Shown in pieces: positions 31,712-40,906 of a stretch of 41,005 nt of DNA. The notes below the pieces were generated by a model that saw only the letters and a program-made list of their open reading frames with translations, had not been told where the DNA came from and did not search any database. How positions within the stretch are numbered: position 1 is the stretch's first letter; every line of letters begins with the position of its first letter. The position numbers were made by a program, and so were the translations under genes. The DNA is from a virus: the IMG/VR virus record IMGVR_UViG_3300027844_000196, positions 1 to 41,005 of that record. One strand, 5' to 3'.

Positions 31712-31719
31712 TATTTATA
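31712..31719 (-). promoter_or_regulatory. T4-type late promoter before the 96-residue gene
   Basis: Exact minus-strand TATAAATA about 58 bases before the ATG at 31654. It overlaps the stop codon of a 29-residue membrane peptide. Confidence 0.78.
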
Positions 31720-31804
31720 ATAAAAATGAAATTAAATACACTAAAACTGCGATAGCGGTAGCACAAGCCACCCCACCAGCGATTGTGTATATAGCATTGA
31801 CCAT
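31715..31804 (-). CDS. Single-pass membrane peptide, 29 residues
   Basis: ATG at 31804 overlaps the stop of the nucleotidase-like gene as TAATG. It starts MVNAIYTIAGGVACATAI and is almost entirely hydrophobic to the stop at 31715. Short, but packing and its similarity in kind to the other small membrane peptides support it. Confidence 0.55.
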   Translation of the reverse strand: MVNAIYTIAGGVACATAIAVLVYLISFLL

Positions 31805-32301
31805 TAGAATCCTAACTGTTTTAACTGTCTTATAGAGCTAGACGCTGAAGTATGATATATTCCTATACCACCACGTCTTGTAAATGCTTCTATATTTGGT
31901 TTATAATCATCAACTAATACTGCAGGACTTCTATGTCCTGTTTGAGCATAGTTTTGTTTCTGGCTTCTTAACACTAAATTGACTCTAGTACCACCAATAC
32001 CTAAATTTCTTCGGCACCATTTACTTTTACCTGGTATACAGTTAGGGTCTATATCACGCTTAACATATGCTGATAAAATATCTGGCTTATGTTTTTTGAT
32101 ATAGTTCCATAATGTTTTACCATCTGGCATCCAAGGTAGTGATTCCCAAAAACTTTTATCATTTCTGATTGGGTTCCACTTTTCTTTTTTAGTTAGAGAA
32201 GACATCCATTTACTGATAGGGACTCCTGTTGCTTTCTCGGCACCCTTTTTAAAGTCTGCCAATACGCCGTCCATATCACAATAGAGTTTAGGAAGAGGCA
32301 T
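31804..32301 (-). CDS. 5'(3')-deoxyribonucleotidase-like HAD protein
   Basis: About 165 residues. HAD motif I LYCDMDGVLADFKKG (D9, D11) with a following G-V-L-A-D-F is typical of NT5C-type deoxyribonucleotidases. Other points are the SLPWMPDGKTLWNYI segment (about 53-67), Ser/Lys motif LRSQKQNYA (about 110) and VLVDDYKPNIEAF (about 127-139) for the late acidic motif. It would dephosphorylate nucleotides or a similar substrate; the exact one is unknown. Confidence 0.75.
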   Translation of the reverse strand: MPLPKLYCDMDGVLADFKKGAEKATGVPISKWMSSLTKKEKWNPIRNDKSFWESLPWMPDGKTLWNYIKKHKPDILSAYVKRDIDPNCIPGKSKWCRRNLGIGGTRVNLVLRSQKQNYAQTGHRSPAVLVDDYKPNIEAFTRRGGIGIYHTSASSSIRQLKQLGF

Positions 32302-32315
32302 AATATATATACCTC

Positions 32316-33878
32316 CTATGTATTATAATTTATCTGAGGATCAGTTTCAATTTTTGAAGCAGGTTCGCCAGTCATTGTTCTACCCCTTGCAGGTTCACCT
32401 TTTTTCTTAGCGTCTTTTTCTTTTTCTGCTTTTTCTTTAATCTTTGCTCTTAAAGTTTCATATTTTAATTTGAAAGGACTAACTGCTTCATTTTTTGGAA
32501 TAGTAAGTTCTTTTTTTTCTGCTTTATCTCTTAAAAGTTTTTGAGCAATACCAACTGTTAAAGGAACTTCTCCTGTTTCTTTATTTGCAACAGGTTTAAT
32601 TACTTTATTTTTTTCATTTTCTAATTTTGTTTTTAAAATATTAATTTGACCTTGCAAAGTTAAAATTTGTTTATCTTGAGCAGCTGGATCTTTAGCAGAT
32701 GTTCCCTCTTTACCATCTTTTTTATTATCTTTAGCACTAGGTGGAAAAGTACCTTCACTTCTTGTAGGGTACAGTTTAGAGTCTGGTCTTTCTGTTGTTT
32801 CATTTGCTGCTTTATTCCAAATATTTCTAATAGTATTTTCTATAGTTTCTAAATTTACTTCTGGTTCAGATTTATCTTTACCAATTACATCTTTCTTTGG
32901 TGCGTCTTTTGTTTCTTTTATTTTTCCATAAGATGGATCATAAGATAAGTGTTGTCCAAATTCTATAAATCCAACTTTATCACTTCCTTTAGCTGGTTCT
33001 ATTCCAATATCTTCTGGATCTTCAATACTACCGCCACCACCTGGTCCTATTCTTCTTTTTGCTCTATGTTTATCTAATTCTTTTTCCCATTTTCTTTCAG
33101 CATCCTGTTTACTAGACGCACTAATAATCATTCTAAATTGGTCTACACCAGATATGTTTTTATATCCTGTTTGACCAGAAATTTCCCATTTGCCTTCTTG
33201 TATTTGTAATTCTTCGTTAGTTCTTTTTAAAACATTTGCTACTGCTGGGTCACTTGATAATCCTTTAGCAAGTTTTTCTATAGCAGCAACTGCACCTGAA
33301 TAATTACCACCTTTATATCTAGGATCGTTTGCTATTCCATATGCTTGTTTGATTTGTTGGTCTGTAAATTTTGATACCGTTTCTTCTATATCGTTGCCTT
33401 TAGGTTCGTGTTCTGCTTTTTTCATATAATTTTTTTTCATTCTTGCTTTCATAGCAGCTTTCCAAACACTACCTTTTTTAGATGATGTATTAGCACCATC
33501 TTTTTCAGTAATAGTTTCTTCCGTCATAGATTTTTGCCTGTCTAAATTCTTTTTGTTTGCTAAATGAGGTTTGATTCTATTGCCATTGTATGCTCTCTTA
33601 TTTTCAGGTACTTTTTCTACTTTACCACCGTTGTCCATAAAATCTTTCATTAACTGTTCATCAGCGTGTTTTCCAGTAGATGGTTGCCATTCTTCTTTAA
33701 CTGTATCTAGTTTATTAAAAAATACTTGCTTTTCTTTAGGTGTCATTGAACCAATACCACCCATATTTTCTTTTACAGCTTCATCAAATTTCTTTTGATA
33801 AGCAGGTTCTTGATACTGCGTTTGTTTATTAGCAATTACTTCTTCAAGACTGCCAGGTTTTTGTTTTAAATATGTCAT
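32316..33878 (-). CDS. Large charged hypothetical protein, possible internal head protein
   Basis: About 520 residues, Lys/Glu-rich with long disordered stretches. One more ordered segment (about 165-220) reads FTDQQIKQAYGIANDPRYKGGNYSGAVAAIEKLAKGLSSDPAV; I split it here for length: the first half FTDQQIKQAYGIANDP, the second YKGGNYSGAVAAIEKL. A short coiled coil (ILTLQGQINILKTKLENEKN) is near 400. No enzyme motif. Next gene also has an F-x-D-x-Q-I segment. Composition fits internal head or scaffold proteins, by inference. Confidence 0.6.
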   Translation of the reverse strand: MTYLKQKPGSLEEVIANKQTQYQEPAYQKKFDEAVKENMGGIGSMTPKEKQVFFNKLDTVKEEWQPSTGKHADEQLMKDFMDNGGKVEKVPENKRAYNGNRIKPHLANKKNLDRQKSMTEETITEKDGANTSSKKGSVWKAAMKARMKKNYMKKAEHEPKGNDIEETVSKFTDQQIKQAYGIANDPRYKGGNYSGAVAAIEKLAKGLSSDPAVANVLKRTNEELQIQEGKWEISGQTGYKNISGVDQFRMIISASSKQDAERKWEKELDKHRAKRRIGPGGGGSIEDPEDIGIEPAKGSDKVGFIEFGQHLSYDPSYGKIKETKDAPKKDVIGKDKSEPEVNLETIENTIRNIWNKAANETTERPDSKLYPTRSEGTFPPSAKDNKKDGKEGTSAKDPAAQDKQILTLQGQINILKTKLENEKNKVIKPVANKETGEVPLTVGIAQKLLRDKAEKKELTIPKNEAVSPFKLKYETLRAKIKEKAEKEKDAKKKGEPARGRTMTGEPASKIETDPQINYNT

Positions 33879-33890
33879 AATACTATTTAG

Positions 33891-35045
33891 TTATCTCCGT
33901 TTATGTTCAGACCACAATCTTGCAAATGTTTTTTTAGCACCTTCGTGTACTTCTTTCTTCTCTACCAATTTTGATAGATGAGGTATGTCTGCGTGTTTGA
34001 TTGCTAGTTGTGTAGGTATGTCCATTTTTTTAATCATATCTTTAACACCTTGGTCTACGTCTGAAGCTTTTTTATTCTTCCAAGTGTTCTTAATGTTAGA
34101 GATTTGTTTGTCATTTAGTTTACTTTTTAAGTAATCACTATCTTCTTTAAAATTCAGATTGTGTTTAGTGATTGTAATATCTTTACAGCCATCTCTTTTT
34201 AGTTGAGCAGCTTTATCGTCTGCTTCTTTTTTTGTTTTAAGAGGTACTACAAATCTTTTCTTGTTTAATGGGTCTAGGTATCGTACAGCAAAACCGTCTT
34301 GGAATTTCTCTTCTAATTGTTCTACTTGTTCTCTTCTCATTTGTGCCAATTGGGCAGCATTAGCTCCGTGTTTTGAAATGAGCCTTGCTTGCGCTAGCAT
34401 TGACACAAATGGAATCTTAGCTTTTAATAACTTTATTAAAAGCGGTTTACTCTTATCAAACTTATCAAAAATTTTCATAAGTTTGTTAGCGTTAATTCCA
34501 CTTATACTTTTACCTTGCAATCCTGCGTAATCTCTTTTCAAACTATCTATTTGGGTGTCTGAAAATTCAGATAATACTTCTTCACCTAAAATAGATTTTA
34601 CGGTTGATACTTTTAATCCTAATCTTTTAGCAATCTCTTCTTTAGATTTGCCATCTTGATCCATCGTGTAGATATCTTTCATTCTACCTTCATCAAATGA
34701 TTCCAGTTCTTCTTTCACTTCAGGTTTCAACCACTCTTGGTGTCTTTTACCTGGGTGTACTTTTTTACAATCGTGTTCTTCACCTAAAATTGTTTTAGGC
34801 ATTATTGCTACGTCACCACCAGATTTTTTTACTTCTTCTTCTAGTAATGATTTAACTTCATCTAGTTTATCTTTTGGTATATATAATTTACCATATGAAA
34901 ATCTAGTTTTTTTAATTCCGTTTTTGTTTAGAAAAGATTGTACAGCGCTTTCAAAACCTTCGCTCATTTTATAGCGAGTCAAACTCATAGGTTCTTTATA
35001 CCTACTAGCTTTCCAAATTTCTAATTCTTCTTTTAATGTGCCCAT
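33891..35045 (-). CDS. Hypothetical protein with helix-turn-helix-like segment
   Basis: The ATG at 35045 (MGTLKEELEIWKASRYKEPM) lies one base after the upstream stop, so I prefer it to the longer reading from 35129 that overlaps its neighbour. About 384 residues. A helix-turn-helix-like YTMDQDGKSKEEIAKRLGLK lies at about 125-145. FSDTQIDSLKRDYAGLQGKS (about 163) recalls the F-x-D-x-Q-I in the 520-residue protein. An ALA-rich helix LAQARLISKHGANAAQLAQM follows. Perhaps a DNA-binding virion or packaging protein; not established. Confidence 0.6.
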   Translation of the reverse strand: MGTLKEELEIWKASRYKEPMSLTRYKMSEGFESAVQSFLNKNGIKKTRFSYGKLYIPKDKLDEVKSLLEEEVKKSGGDVAIMPKTILGEEHDCKKVHPGKRHQEWLKPEVKEELESFDEGRMKDIYTMDQDGKSKEEIAKRLGLKVSTVKSILGEEVLSEFSDTQIDSLKRDYAGLQGKSISGINANKLMKIFDKFDKSKPLLIKLLKAKIPFVSMLAQARLISKHGANAAQLAQMRREQVEQLEEKFQDGFAVRYLDPLNKKRFVVPLKTKKEADDKAAQLKRDGCKDITITKHNLNFKEDSDYLKSKLNDKQISNIKNTWKNKKASDVDQGVKDMIKKMDIPTQLAIKHADIPHLSKLVEKKEVHEGAKKTFARLWSEHKRR

Positions 35046-35046
35046 T

Positions 35047-35469
35047 TTATTTAAATCTATTATCTCTTTTGAAATTATATGATAAACTATGTCTGCTATA
35101 TAAATGTCCGCCGTGAGTATCAAACACACGATTTAATGAGTCCATATATTTTCTATCTAATACATTTCCTCTAGCACCTTTTGCTGGAGCATTAACACCA
35201 GCCGCTTTATAAACATCTCCTGATACCTTATCAACAAATGCGTGGATGCCTCTCTTCTGTCCTCGTTCCATATCCCAAATTTTTATGTACTTTCCACCTA
35301 CACTAGTACTAACATCCGTTCTTTGGTCTCTATAGATATTAGCAAATTGTGGGTGTCTTTTAATTTTTTCCCTAGCAATTTTCATATAATCATCAACACC
35401 TTTTAACACCATAGCTGAACTTTCTGCTATGTATAATAGATTTACATACTCTTTAAATTTAGTGGCCAT
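35047..35469 (-). CDS. Hypothetical protein with capsid-targeting-like N-terminus
   Basis: About 140 residues. Starts MATKFKEYVNLLYIAESSAM: FKEY then I-A-E/S, which looks like a prohead-protease site. The body is basic (KIAREKIKRHPQF) with a conserved-looking KYIKIWDMERGQKRGIHAFV (about 60-79) and GDVYKAAG. No known function. Lies between the 910-residue enzyme and the 384-residue protein with minimal gaps. Confidence 0.65.
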   Translation of the reverse strand: MATKFKEYVNLLYIAESSAMVLKGVDDYMKIAREKIKRHPQFANIYRDQRTDVSTSVGGKYIKIWDMERGQKRGIHAFVDKVSGDVYKAAGVNAPAKGARGNVLDRKYMDSLNRVFDTHGGHLYSRHSLSYNFKRDNRFK

Positions 35470-35477
35470 ATCTCTCT

Positions 35478-38210
35478 CTAAAGTTTCTCAATCATCTTAG
35501 CGACTACTTCGTTTAGTTTCGCTTTCCATTCTTCTTTATAACGTTCCTTATATTTATCTATTACTGTATCTTGATTTGACCATTCTTTTACTTCCTTTTC
35601 AGTAAGTTTATCCTCACCAATTTTAGCGTCTGTAGCTTTACCTGGTCTTGAAATATATTTATCCGTAGGTTTTCCACGGTCTTTTGAGTCAACAGGAGGT
35701 TCTTCTTCTCTTTCACCAGGTGTCATTTGCTTACAATGGTTAGCATAATCAGCACCTATTTCATAACTATCTTTAAATTGTGAGTATGGTTTTGGTACTG
35801 GTATACTTTCAACTGCTTCAAATCCATAATCAATGTCTAGGTTGTATTCTCTTAACATTGGTTCTTTATCAGCAGCAACTGGTATACAATCCCATATCCA
35901 GCATTTGTGTAAATTATTATTTGTATCTTCTAGTACAACATAGTTTGTACCTCTTCGTACTACCTTACCTTGTTTATCTTCTTTAAGATACTTAACCTGG
36001 TCTCCAATATTGAATATCATTTCTCTAACGTATAGGTCTCTCACTTGTTTCTGCTCAAACTGTCCTAACCCCATCAAAGGTTTTGAATTATCTGGTTTAT
36101 AGTCTTCTCTTATACCCATACCTTTTCTTACTGCTTTAAACAGACCATTAACATCTCTAAATTGAGATGGTACACCTCTCTTAAATGACGCTACATCACC
36201 TTTAGAAGCAGCATCCCTCATCTTACTCGCACTCATACCTGAAGCGCCTTCAGCGTCTGGATCTCGCTCTCCAGCAGATATAACATCTATGTTTTTAAAA
36301 TTATAATATCCGTGTCTATTTTTCTGGTCGTTATATTTTTTAAGTATTGTATCAAACTCTCTTACTCTATCACTACCTACTACAAATTTAAGAATATTAT
36401 ATCCTTTATTATATAGCATACTAGCAATATCTAAAATCATATTTGTTGTATTGATTTCAATGTTTCTAGCATATTGTGGAAACATTTTTTTCATCCAAGA
36501 TAATTTCTCTCTAGCAGATAATGGATTCTTTTTACTATCTTCTGACCTACTGATATAGATTTTATAATTTCTATCTGCTCTTGCAACTTTATTAATAAGT
36601 TTTTCGTGACCTATTGTAGGTGGATTAAATCTTCCAAATGTAATTGCAATAGACTTACTAGCAACTGCTTCTGATTTTAAACTATCTATTTCTGCGTCTG
36701 TTACCTTGCCATCATCTAATATCTCTTTACATTTCTTATAGAATTTTAAATAGTGATACTTCTCTAACATCTTATAGACTACATTTTTAGGTAATCTATT
36801 TTTAATACTGAACGTTTTGATTTGTTCTGGTGACATATCATTATCAAACGCCAATCGTCTACCAGTAAATACATCATCTCCAATATCAACAACATCTTTT
36901 ATATCTCTTTCAATCTCTTCTAACTTATCATTAATCTTATCTTGCAAATTTAAAATATCATTTGGTTGTAAATCCTTTAGTTCATCATAGTCAATGATAT
37001 CTCTTTTCAATTCTCCTTTAACTACATCTATCCCTTGTACCTTTCTTTGATATGCTGATAGATATAAGTTCATATCAAATGTATAATCTTGTGGTCTTTT
37101 AACAAACATATTACCTCTATAATCAAATACTGAGTCTGCTTTATCCTCTTGGTCTTGGTGCATTATAGCATTAGTAATGATATAATAATTAATAGGGTGT
37201 TGTGTACCAGGTATTAATTTACCATTAATCTTTTCTGGACTTTTAGCAGATAGATACTTATGAGATAGTCTTAATCTTTCTTCTTCTTGTTTATCAACAG
37301 GTACATCAAACAATACATTGAAATCTAAATCTGCGTTAGCTCTATATCTCTTTGTAAGAATTGAACCTACTAAAGCAACTTTTATAATTGGGTATTCTTT
37401 ACCAAATTCTTTAAGTTGATTGTCAACTATTTCTCTCACACTAGGTTTAAGTTTTGGAGATTTAGTTTCATAGTCATCAAATACTCCAGGTGCATATGTA
37501 GTTCTAGGAGTATCAATGACACTCTCATTTAATTTCTTTCTATACATTTGTTCTTTACTAATCCAACTTTTTGCAATATGACTTTTAATTGGCTCTCTCA
37601 TAGTTCGTCTAACTAATCTATCACATTGTGCTAATGTTTGTGTTACCAATTCTTTATCTGACCTATTGTTATCTACTACTAGAAAATTTGGTAGACCAAA
37701 TAATCTTTGAAACTTACCTATATTAGTTTGTACTTTCTCCCAAGATGATTTAACAACATACTCTGGTATCTGTCTACTTCTTATTAAATTTCTTTCTAAC
37801 GCAACAGATAATGTTGTGTTAACAAATATCATATGACAATCATAACCTAATGCCTTTAGCATATTGTACTCACTATTAATTCTTCCATAATCTCTTCCAG
37901 TTGCGTCAATAACTAACCCTAATCTACCTGACACATACATATCTAATCGTTTGTTAGTCAAACGCTTTGCACCACCTCTTATAATATCTCTAAAATATTT
38001 TTCTTGGTCAGGCATTTTGTCTGAAAGACCTGCTTGTTTTAATCCTCTTTCAAATGCACTATCTGAATTCACAAATTTTAATCCAGTTCCAGTAAATGTG
38101 TTTGAAGCGATAAAGGTTTTTCCTGAACCAGGTCCTCCCGCCATAAAGAAGGCTTTAAATATACCTGGATCGTATAGTCCTTCTTGTAATAAAAATTCTT
38201 TAAATTTCAT
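35478..38210 (-). CDS. Multidomain P-loop kinase / nucleotidyltransferase / cytidylyltransferase fusion
   Basis: About 910 residues. An N-terminal leader MKFKEFLLQEG (possible capsid targeting). A P-loop kinase domain follows (GGPGSGKT at 25-32, D in VNSDSAFERG, IDATGRD, and RNLIRSRQIPEY near 160) of the zeta-toxin/polynucleotide-kinase-like kind. A pol-beta-type nucleotidyltransferase has GSILTKRYRANADLDF at about 280-295, with the D-x-D. A cytidylyltransferase/NMNAT-like domain has FGRFNPPTIGHEKL (about 518-531) and the late SGMSASKMR (about 660). A small beta domain (about 730-770) and charged tail end it. Each domain moves a phosphate or nucleotide, so RNA/DNA-end repair, NAD or nucleotide chemistry are possibilities. 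Confidence 0.8.
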   Translation of the reverse strand: MKFKEFLLQEGLYDPGIFKAFFMAGGPGSGKTFIASNTFTGTGLKFVNSDSAFERGLKQAGLSDKMPDQEKYFRDIIRGGAKRLTNKRLDMYVSGRLGLVIDATGRDYGRINSEYNMLKALGYDCHMIFVNTTLSVALERNLIRSRQIPEYVVKSSWEKVQTNIGKFQRLFGLPNFLVVDNNRSDKELVTQTLAQCDRLVRRTMREPIKSHIAKSWISKEQMYRKKLNESVIDTPRTTYAPGVFDDYETKSPKLKPSVREIVDNQLKEFGKEYPIIKVALVGSILTKRYRANADLDFNVLFDVPVDKQEEERLRLSHKYLSAKSPEKINGKLIPGTQHPINYYIITNAIMHQDQEDKADSVFDYRGNMFVKRPQDYTFDMNLYLSAYQRKVQGIDVVKGELKRDIIDYDELKDLQPNDILNLQDKINDKLEEIERDIKDVVDIGDDVFTGRRLAFDNDMSPEQIKTFSIKNRLPKNVVYKMLEKYHYLKFYKKCKEILDDGKVTDAEIDSLKSEAVASKSIAITFGRFNPPTIGHEKLINKVARADRNYKIYISRSEDSKKNPLSAREKLSWMKKMFPQYARNIEINTTNMILDIASMLYNKGYNILKFVVGSDRVREFDTILKKYNDQKNRHGYYNFKNIDVISAGERDPDAEGASGMSASKMRDAASKGDVASFKRGVPSQFRDVNGLFKAVRKGMGIREDYKPDNSKPLMGLGQFEQKQVRDLYVREMIFNIGDQVKYLKEDKQGKVVRRGTNYVVLEDTNNNLHKCWIWDCIPVAADKEPMLREYNLDIDYGFEAVESIPVPKPYSQFKDSYEIGADYANHCKQMTPGEREEEPPVDSKDRGKPTDKYISRPGKATDAKIGEDKLTEKEVKEWSNQDTVIDKYKERYKEEWKAKLNEVVAKMIEKL

Positions 38211-39425
38211 TTATTTCCATCCTTTTGGCAACGTAAAGTTTGCCCTACTAAATTCTAATCTATCTACTATTTTTACTGCACCCGCTACTCTATCTACTGC
38301 AACATATCCTTCAGGTGCTGTTACTCTATAACCTGTTCCAGTTTTAATGTAGTGTCCTATCTGTTGAATTTGATTCATCTTTTGTATCAAAGTATTCTTT
38401 GCTGTACCTAAAGTTACGTGACTTGCTATTGCAAAATACATAGAAGATTTATTCTGATTGATAAATTTTAATCCATTTGCTAATATATCTTTATATTTTT
38501 GTTTTGCTTTATCAGTTTTTCTTTGGTCTATTTCTGTCTTCAAAATGTTCTCATAATAATCTCTAAACATATCTTGCAAGACTCTAACCTTTGCCATACT
38601 ACCTTTATTATTTCTAATGTAATAATTGAAAAAGGATTTTAATCTGAACCCTACAGATAAAGGATCAGTAGCACGTTTAGTCATTTCATCTAATATCTTT
38701 TCTGCTCTACCTAAAGAACCTTCTGCCATTCTTAATTGAGCATTAAATGTATTCAATTCTGATTTAGTAAATGTAATAGAACCAGAGTCGTCTTTATAAG
38801 AAGCACTTGCTACCCATACTCTTGAATTACCTGACCCTTTAACATTACCAAAACTTGCGTTCAAACTTTTCATATCTTTACCAGTATACATTGTATGAAA
38901 TACTATACCCATTTTAGCACGAGCAATCTTCTTACCAATATTGCTACTTGCCTGTACTGCATATGTGATTGTATTTGGTGTAAAGGTTATCATTTTTTCA
39001 CCATCAATTGAAGCTGATTTTGTATCGTTAGTGAATAATAAATCACCTTGTAAAATTTGTTTAATGTTTAAAGTGGATAGATGAGCAAGACATACTGATA
39101 GTTTTTGAGCGACAGCACCAGAATGGTTTTGTCTTATGTCTGCTGTTGTGTAATTGATTTTAGGAGTTTTATTGAATATTGATTTAGTACCAACAAAGAA
39201 TTTACCATTTTCAGGATTGACACCACATATAATAGCAGGTGCACCATCCCATTTAACAGTAGCATTGATTTTTGCTCCCGAGTGACCTGCGAGCATATCT
39301 CTTACTGATTTTAGAAAGTTAATTGCGTTAACTCCACCAGCCGAACCTCTATTGATTATATCATCCTCTAGGTGTTCTAGGTGTGTATTCTTATCGTTTG
39401 TAGTAAAACCTTTAAAACTAAACAT
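38211..39425 (-). CDS. Ligase-like nucleotidyltransferase candidate with KxDG motif
   Basis: About 404 residues. INATVKWDGAPAIICG (about 53-68) gives K58-W-D60-G61, the covalent-nucleotidyltransferase K-x-D-G motif of RNA/DNA ligases and capping enzymes, followed by a strand and then FVGTKSIF. Further on come LQGDLLFTND (about 115) and MGIVFHTMYTGKD (about 165), possible motif III and IV equivalents, though motif V (K-x-K) is not clear. The rest is helical. It directly precedes the kinase fusion (stop and start adjacent) and has its own late promoter. An RNA/DNA ligase-like enzyme is the best guess; it might have lost activity. Confidence 0.6.
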   Translation of the reverse strand: MFSFKGFTTNDKNTHLEHLEDDIINRGSAGGVNAINFLKSVRDMLAGHSGAKINATVKWDGAPAIICGVNPENGKFFVGTKSIFNKTPKINYTTADIRQNHSGAVAQKLSVCLAHLSTLNIKQILQGDLLFTNDTKSASIDGEKMITFTPNTITYAVQASSNIGKKIARAKMGIVFHTMYTGKDMKSLNASFGNVKGSGNSRVWVASASYKDDSGSITFTKSELNTFNAQLRMAEGSLGRAEKILDEMTKRATDPLSVGFRLKSFFNYYIRNNKGSMAKVRVLQDMFRDYYENILKTEIDQRKTDKAKQKYKDILANGLKFINQNKSSMYFAIASHVTLGTAKNTLIQKMNQIQQIGHYIKTGTGYRVTAPEGYVAVDRVAGAVKIVDRLEFSRANFTLPKGWK

Positions 39426-39490
39426 TGTTCCTCATTTATTCCATTAGTATAATCTATCTATTCAAATATCCATTAACAAATCATATAAAC

Positions 39491-39498
39491 TATTTATA
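39491..39498 (-). promoter_or_regulatory. T4-type late promoter before the ligase-like gene
   Basis: Exact minus-strand TATAAATA 66 bases before the ATG at 39425, in the 79-base gap. A GAGGAA Shine-Dalgarno precedes the ATG. Confidence 0.78.
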
Positions 39499-39504
39499 CT
39501 TTAT

Positions 39505-40890
39505 TTAACTACACTCTTTCTCTAATAATTTTTTAAAGTCTGAATGTAGAGTACCAGTAAATTGTGGTTGTGATCCGAAGGCACCTTTATATCTTAACTC
39601 TAAATCTAATATTTTTATAGTACCTCTCTTTAACCACATTTTAATTTTTGCGGCCTCTTCCATAGAATCACCCTTTTGACTTTCATCTCTCATAACAATT
39701 TCCCATTTTTTACCCTTCATCTGTTTCTCAATTCTATGATAGCCACAAAGTAAAGTATTAACTGACCAATTAATTGAATTAGATACAGTTACATCACCTT
39801 TCTTGGTAACATTACCAACACCTGTTGTTAATTGAAAATCAAACTCCGCTTCATCTATATCTTTTTTCTTTAATTTATTAAATAAATTAAGTTTTAAAAT
39901 AACATCAATAAGTGCTTCTGCAAATTTTTCAGCATATTGATTCATAAGTTTTAATACACCTTGCCAATATTTACTTTTAGAACCACCATATAAAGATTCG
40001 TTCATAAACTTTCTTAATTTCCATTGTGTATTTGGTATATCTCCTGAACCATCTTTCTTTTTTGCAAATAATTTTTCAATAAACAATTTATCTGCTGGCT
40101 TTTTAATATCAAAGTTTGTTTTTATTACACCTTCACCTTTCAAATCAATTAGTCTTATGTTACCACCTTTAAAGGGATGCTTAATTTTCATATTAAATAT
40201 TTCTTTAGGATTATTTGGTAATGAAAACCCTTTTAGTTTTATTATTTTACTAGCAATTGCTTGTTTTAATCTATCAGAAAAAAACTTATACTTAAACTCA
40301 TCAACTTTTGCCATTAACTTATTAAATTCTACATCACCTTCTATAAGTTCATCAAAGGCTTTGTTAATAAGTGGTGGTGGTAAAGATTTAGCTGTTGGTT
40401 TTTTCTTTAATGAAATACCATAATATTTTTTTACTTTAGCTTTGGGAGAATTATTTTCAACCAATATATCAGCAGAATTATATTGATATCCTCCTGATTC
40501 CGGTAAAGAAAACTTTGAAACTTCTGCTGGCCATTTAGAGCCAGTCATAAAAACTTTTTTAGTTGCTTGTATATCACCTTTTTTTCTAACATAACTACGA
40601 ATACCTAACGCTGCTGATATACCCATAGCAAAGTTTAATAAAGATTTAGGATTTCCTGAATCAAGTAGTGTCATAAACCCACTTTGTGCTGAACCATCTG
40701 TAAAAACAACCTGCCCAACTTTAGCTTTAGGTTTACCAATTTTCATTAATGATTTTGCTTCTTCTAGCTTTTCTGCTAAATCATTAACATCAAGTGTGCC
40801 TGAATTAAATCCTGTTTGTAATTTTTTTAGTTCATCTGTATCAAACATTAATGCTGCTGCTGTACAGATTTCTGAAACTTCGTATGCCAT
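39505..40890 (-). CDS. Hypothetical protein, weak PD-(D/E)xK nuclease resemblance
   Basis: About 461 residues. YNSADILVENN at about 137-147 followed by YYGISLKKKP at about 156-165 gives a D141 ... S-L-K162 pattern that resembles some PD-(D/E)xK nuclease cores, but the match is weak and the second acid is not clear. The C-terminal half has GVIKTNFDIKKPADKLFIEKLF and a strand-rich end. Own late promoter at 40907-40914. Possibly a nuclease or nucleic-acid binding protein working with the neighbouring ligase-like and kinase proteins; uncertain. Confidence 0.6.
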   Translation of the reverse strand: MAYEVSEICTAAALMFDTDELKKLQTGFNSGTLDVNDLAEKLEEAKSLMKIGKPKAKVGQVVFTDGSAQSGFMTLLDSGNPKSLLNFAMGISAALGIRSYVRKKGDIQATKKVFMTGSKWPAEVSKFSLPESGGYQYNSADILVENNSPKAKVKKYYGISLKKKPTAKSLPPPLINKAFDELIEGDVEFNKLMAKVDEFKYKFFSDRLKQAIASKIIKLKGFSLPNNPKEIFNMKIKHPFKGGNIRLIDLKGEGVIKTNFDIKKPADKLFIEKLFAKKKDGSGDIPNTQWKLRKFMNESLYGGSKSKYWQGVLKLMNQYAEKFAEALIDVILKLNLFNKLKKKDIDEAEFDFQLTTGVGNVTKKGDVTVSNSINWSVNTLLCGYHRIEKQMKGKKWEIVMRDESQKGDSMEEAAKIKMWLKRGTIKILDLELRYKGAFGSQPQFTGTLHSDFKKLLEKECS

Positions 40891-40906
40891 AGTTCTCTCC
40901 TACGAC

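Noticed and set aside
35478-38210. Simple NMNAT for NAD salvage
   Set aside because: The cytidylyltransferase domain fits NMNAT-like folds, but it is fused to kinase and polymerase-beta-type domains and no NadV-like partner was found, so NAD synthesis alone is not supported.
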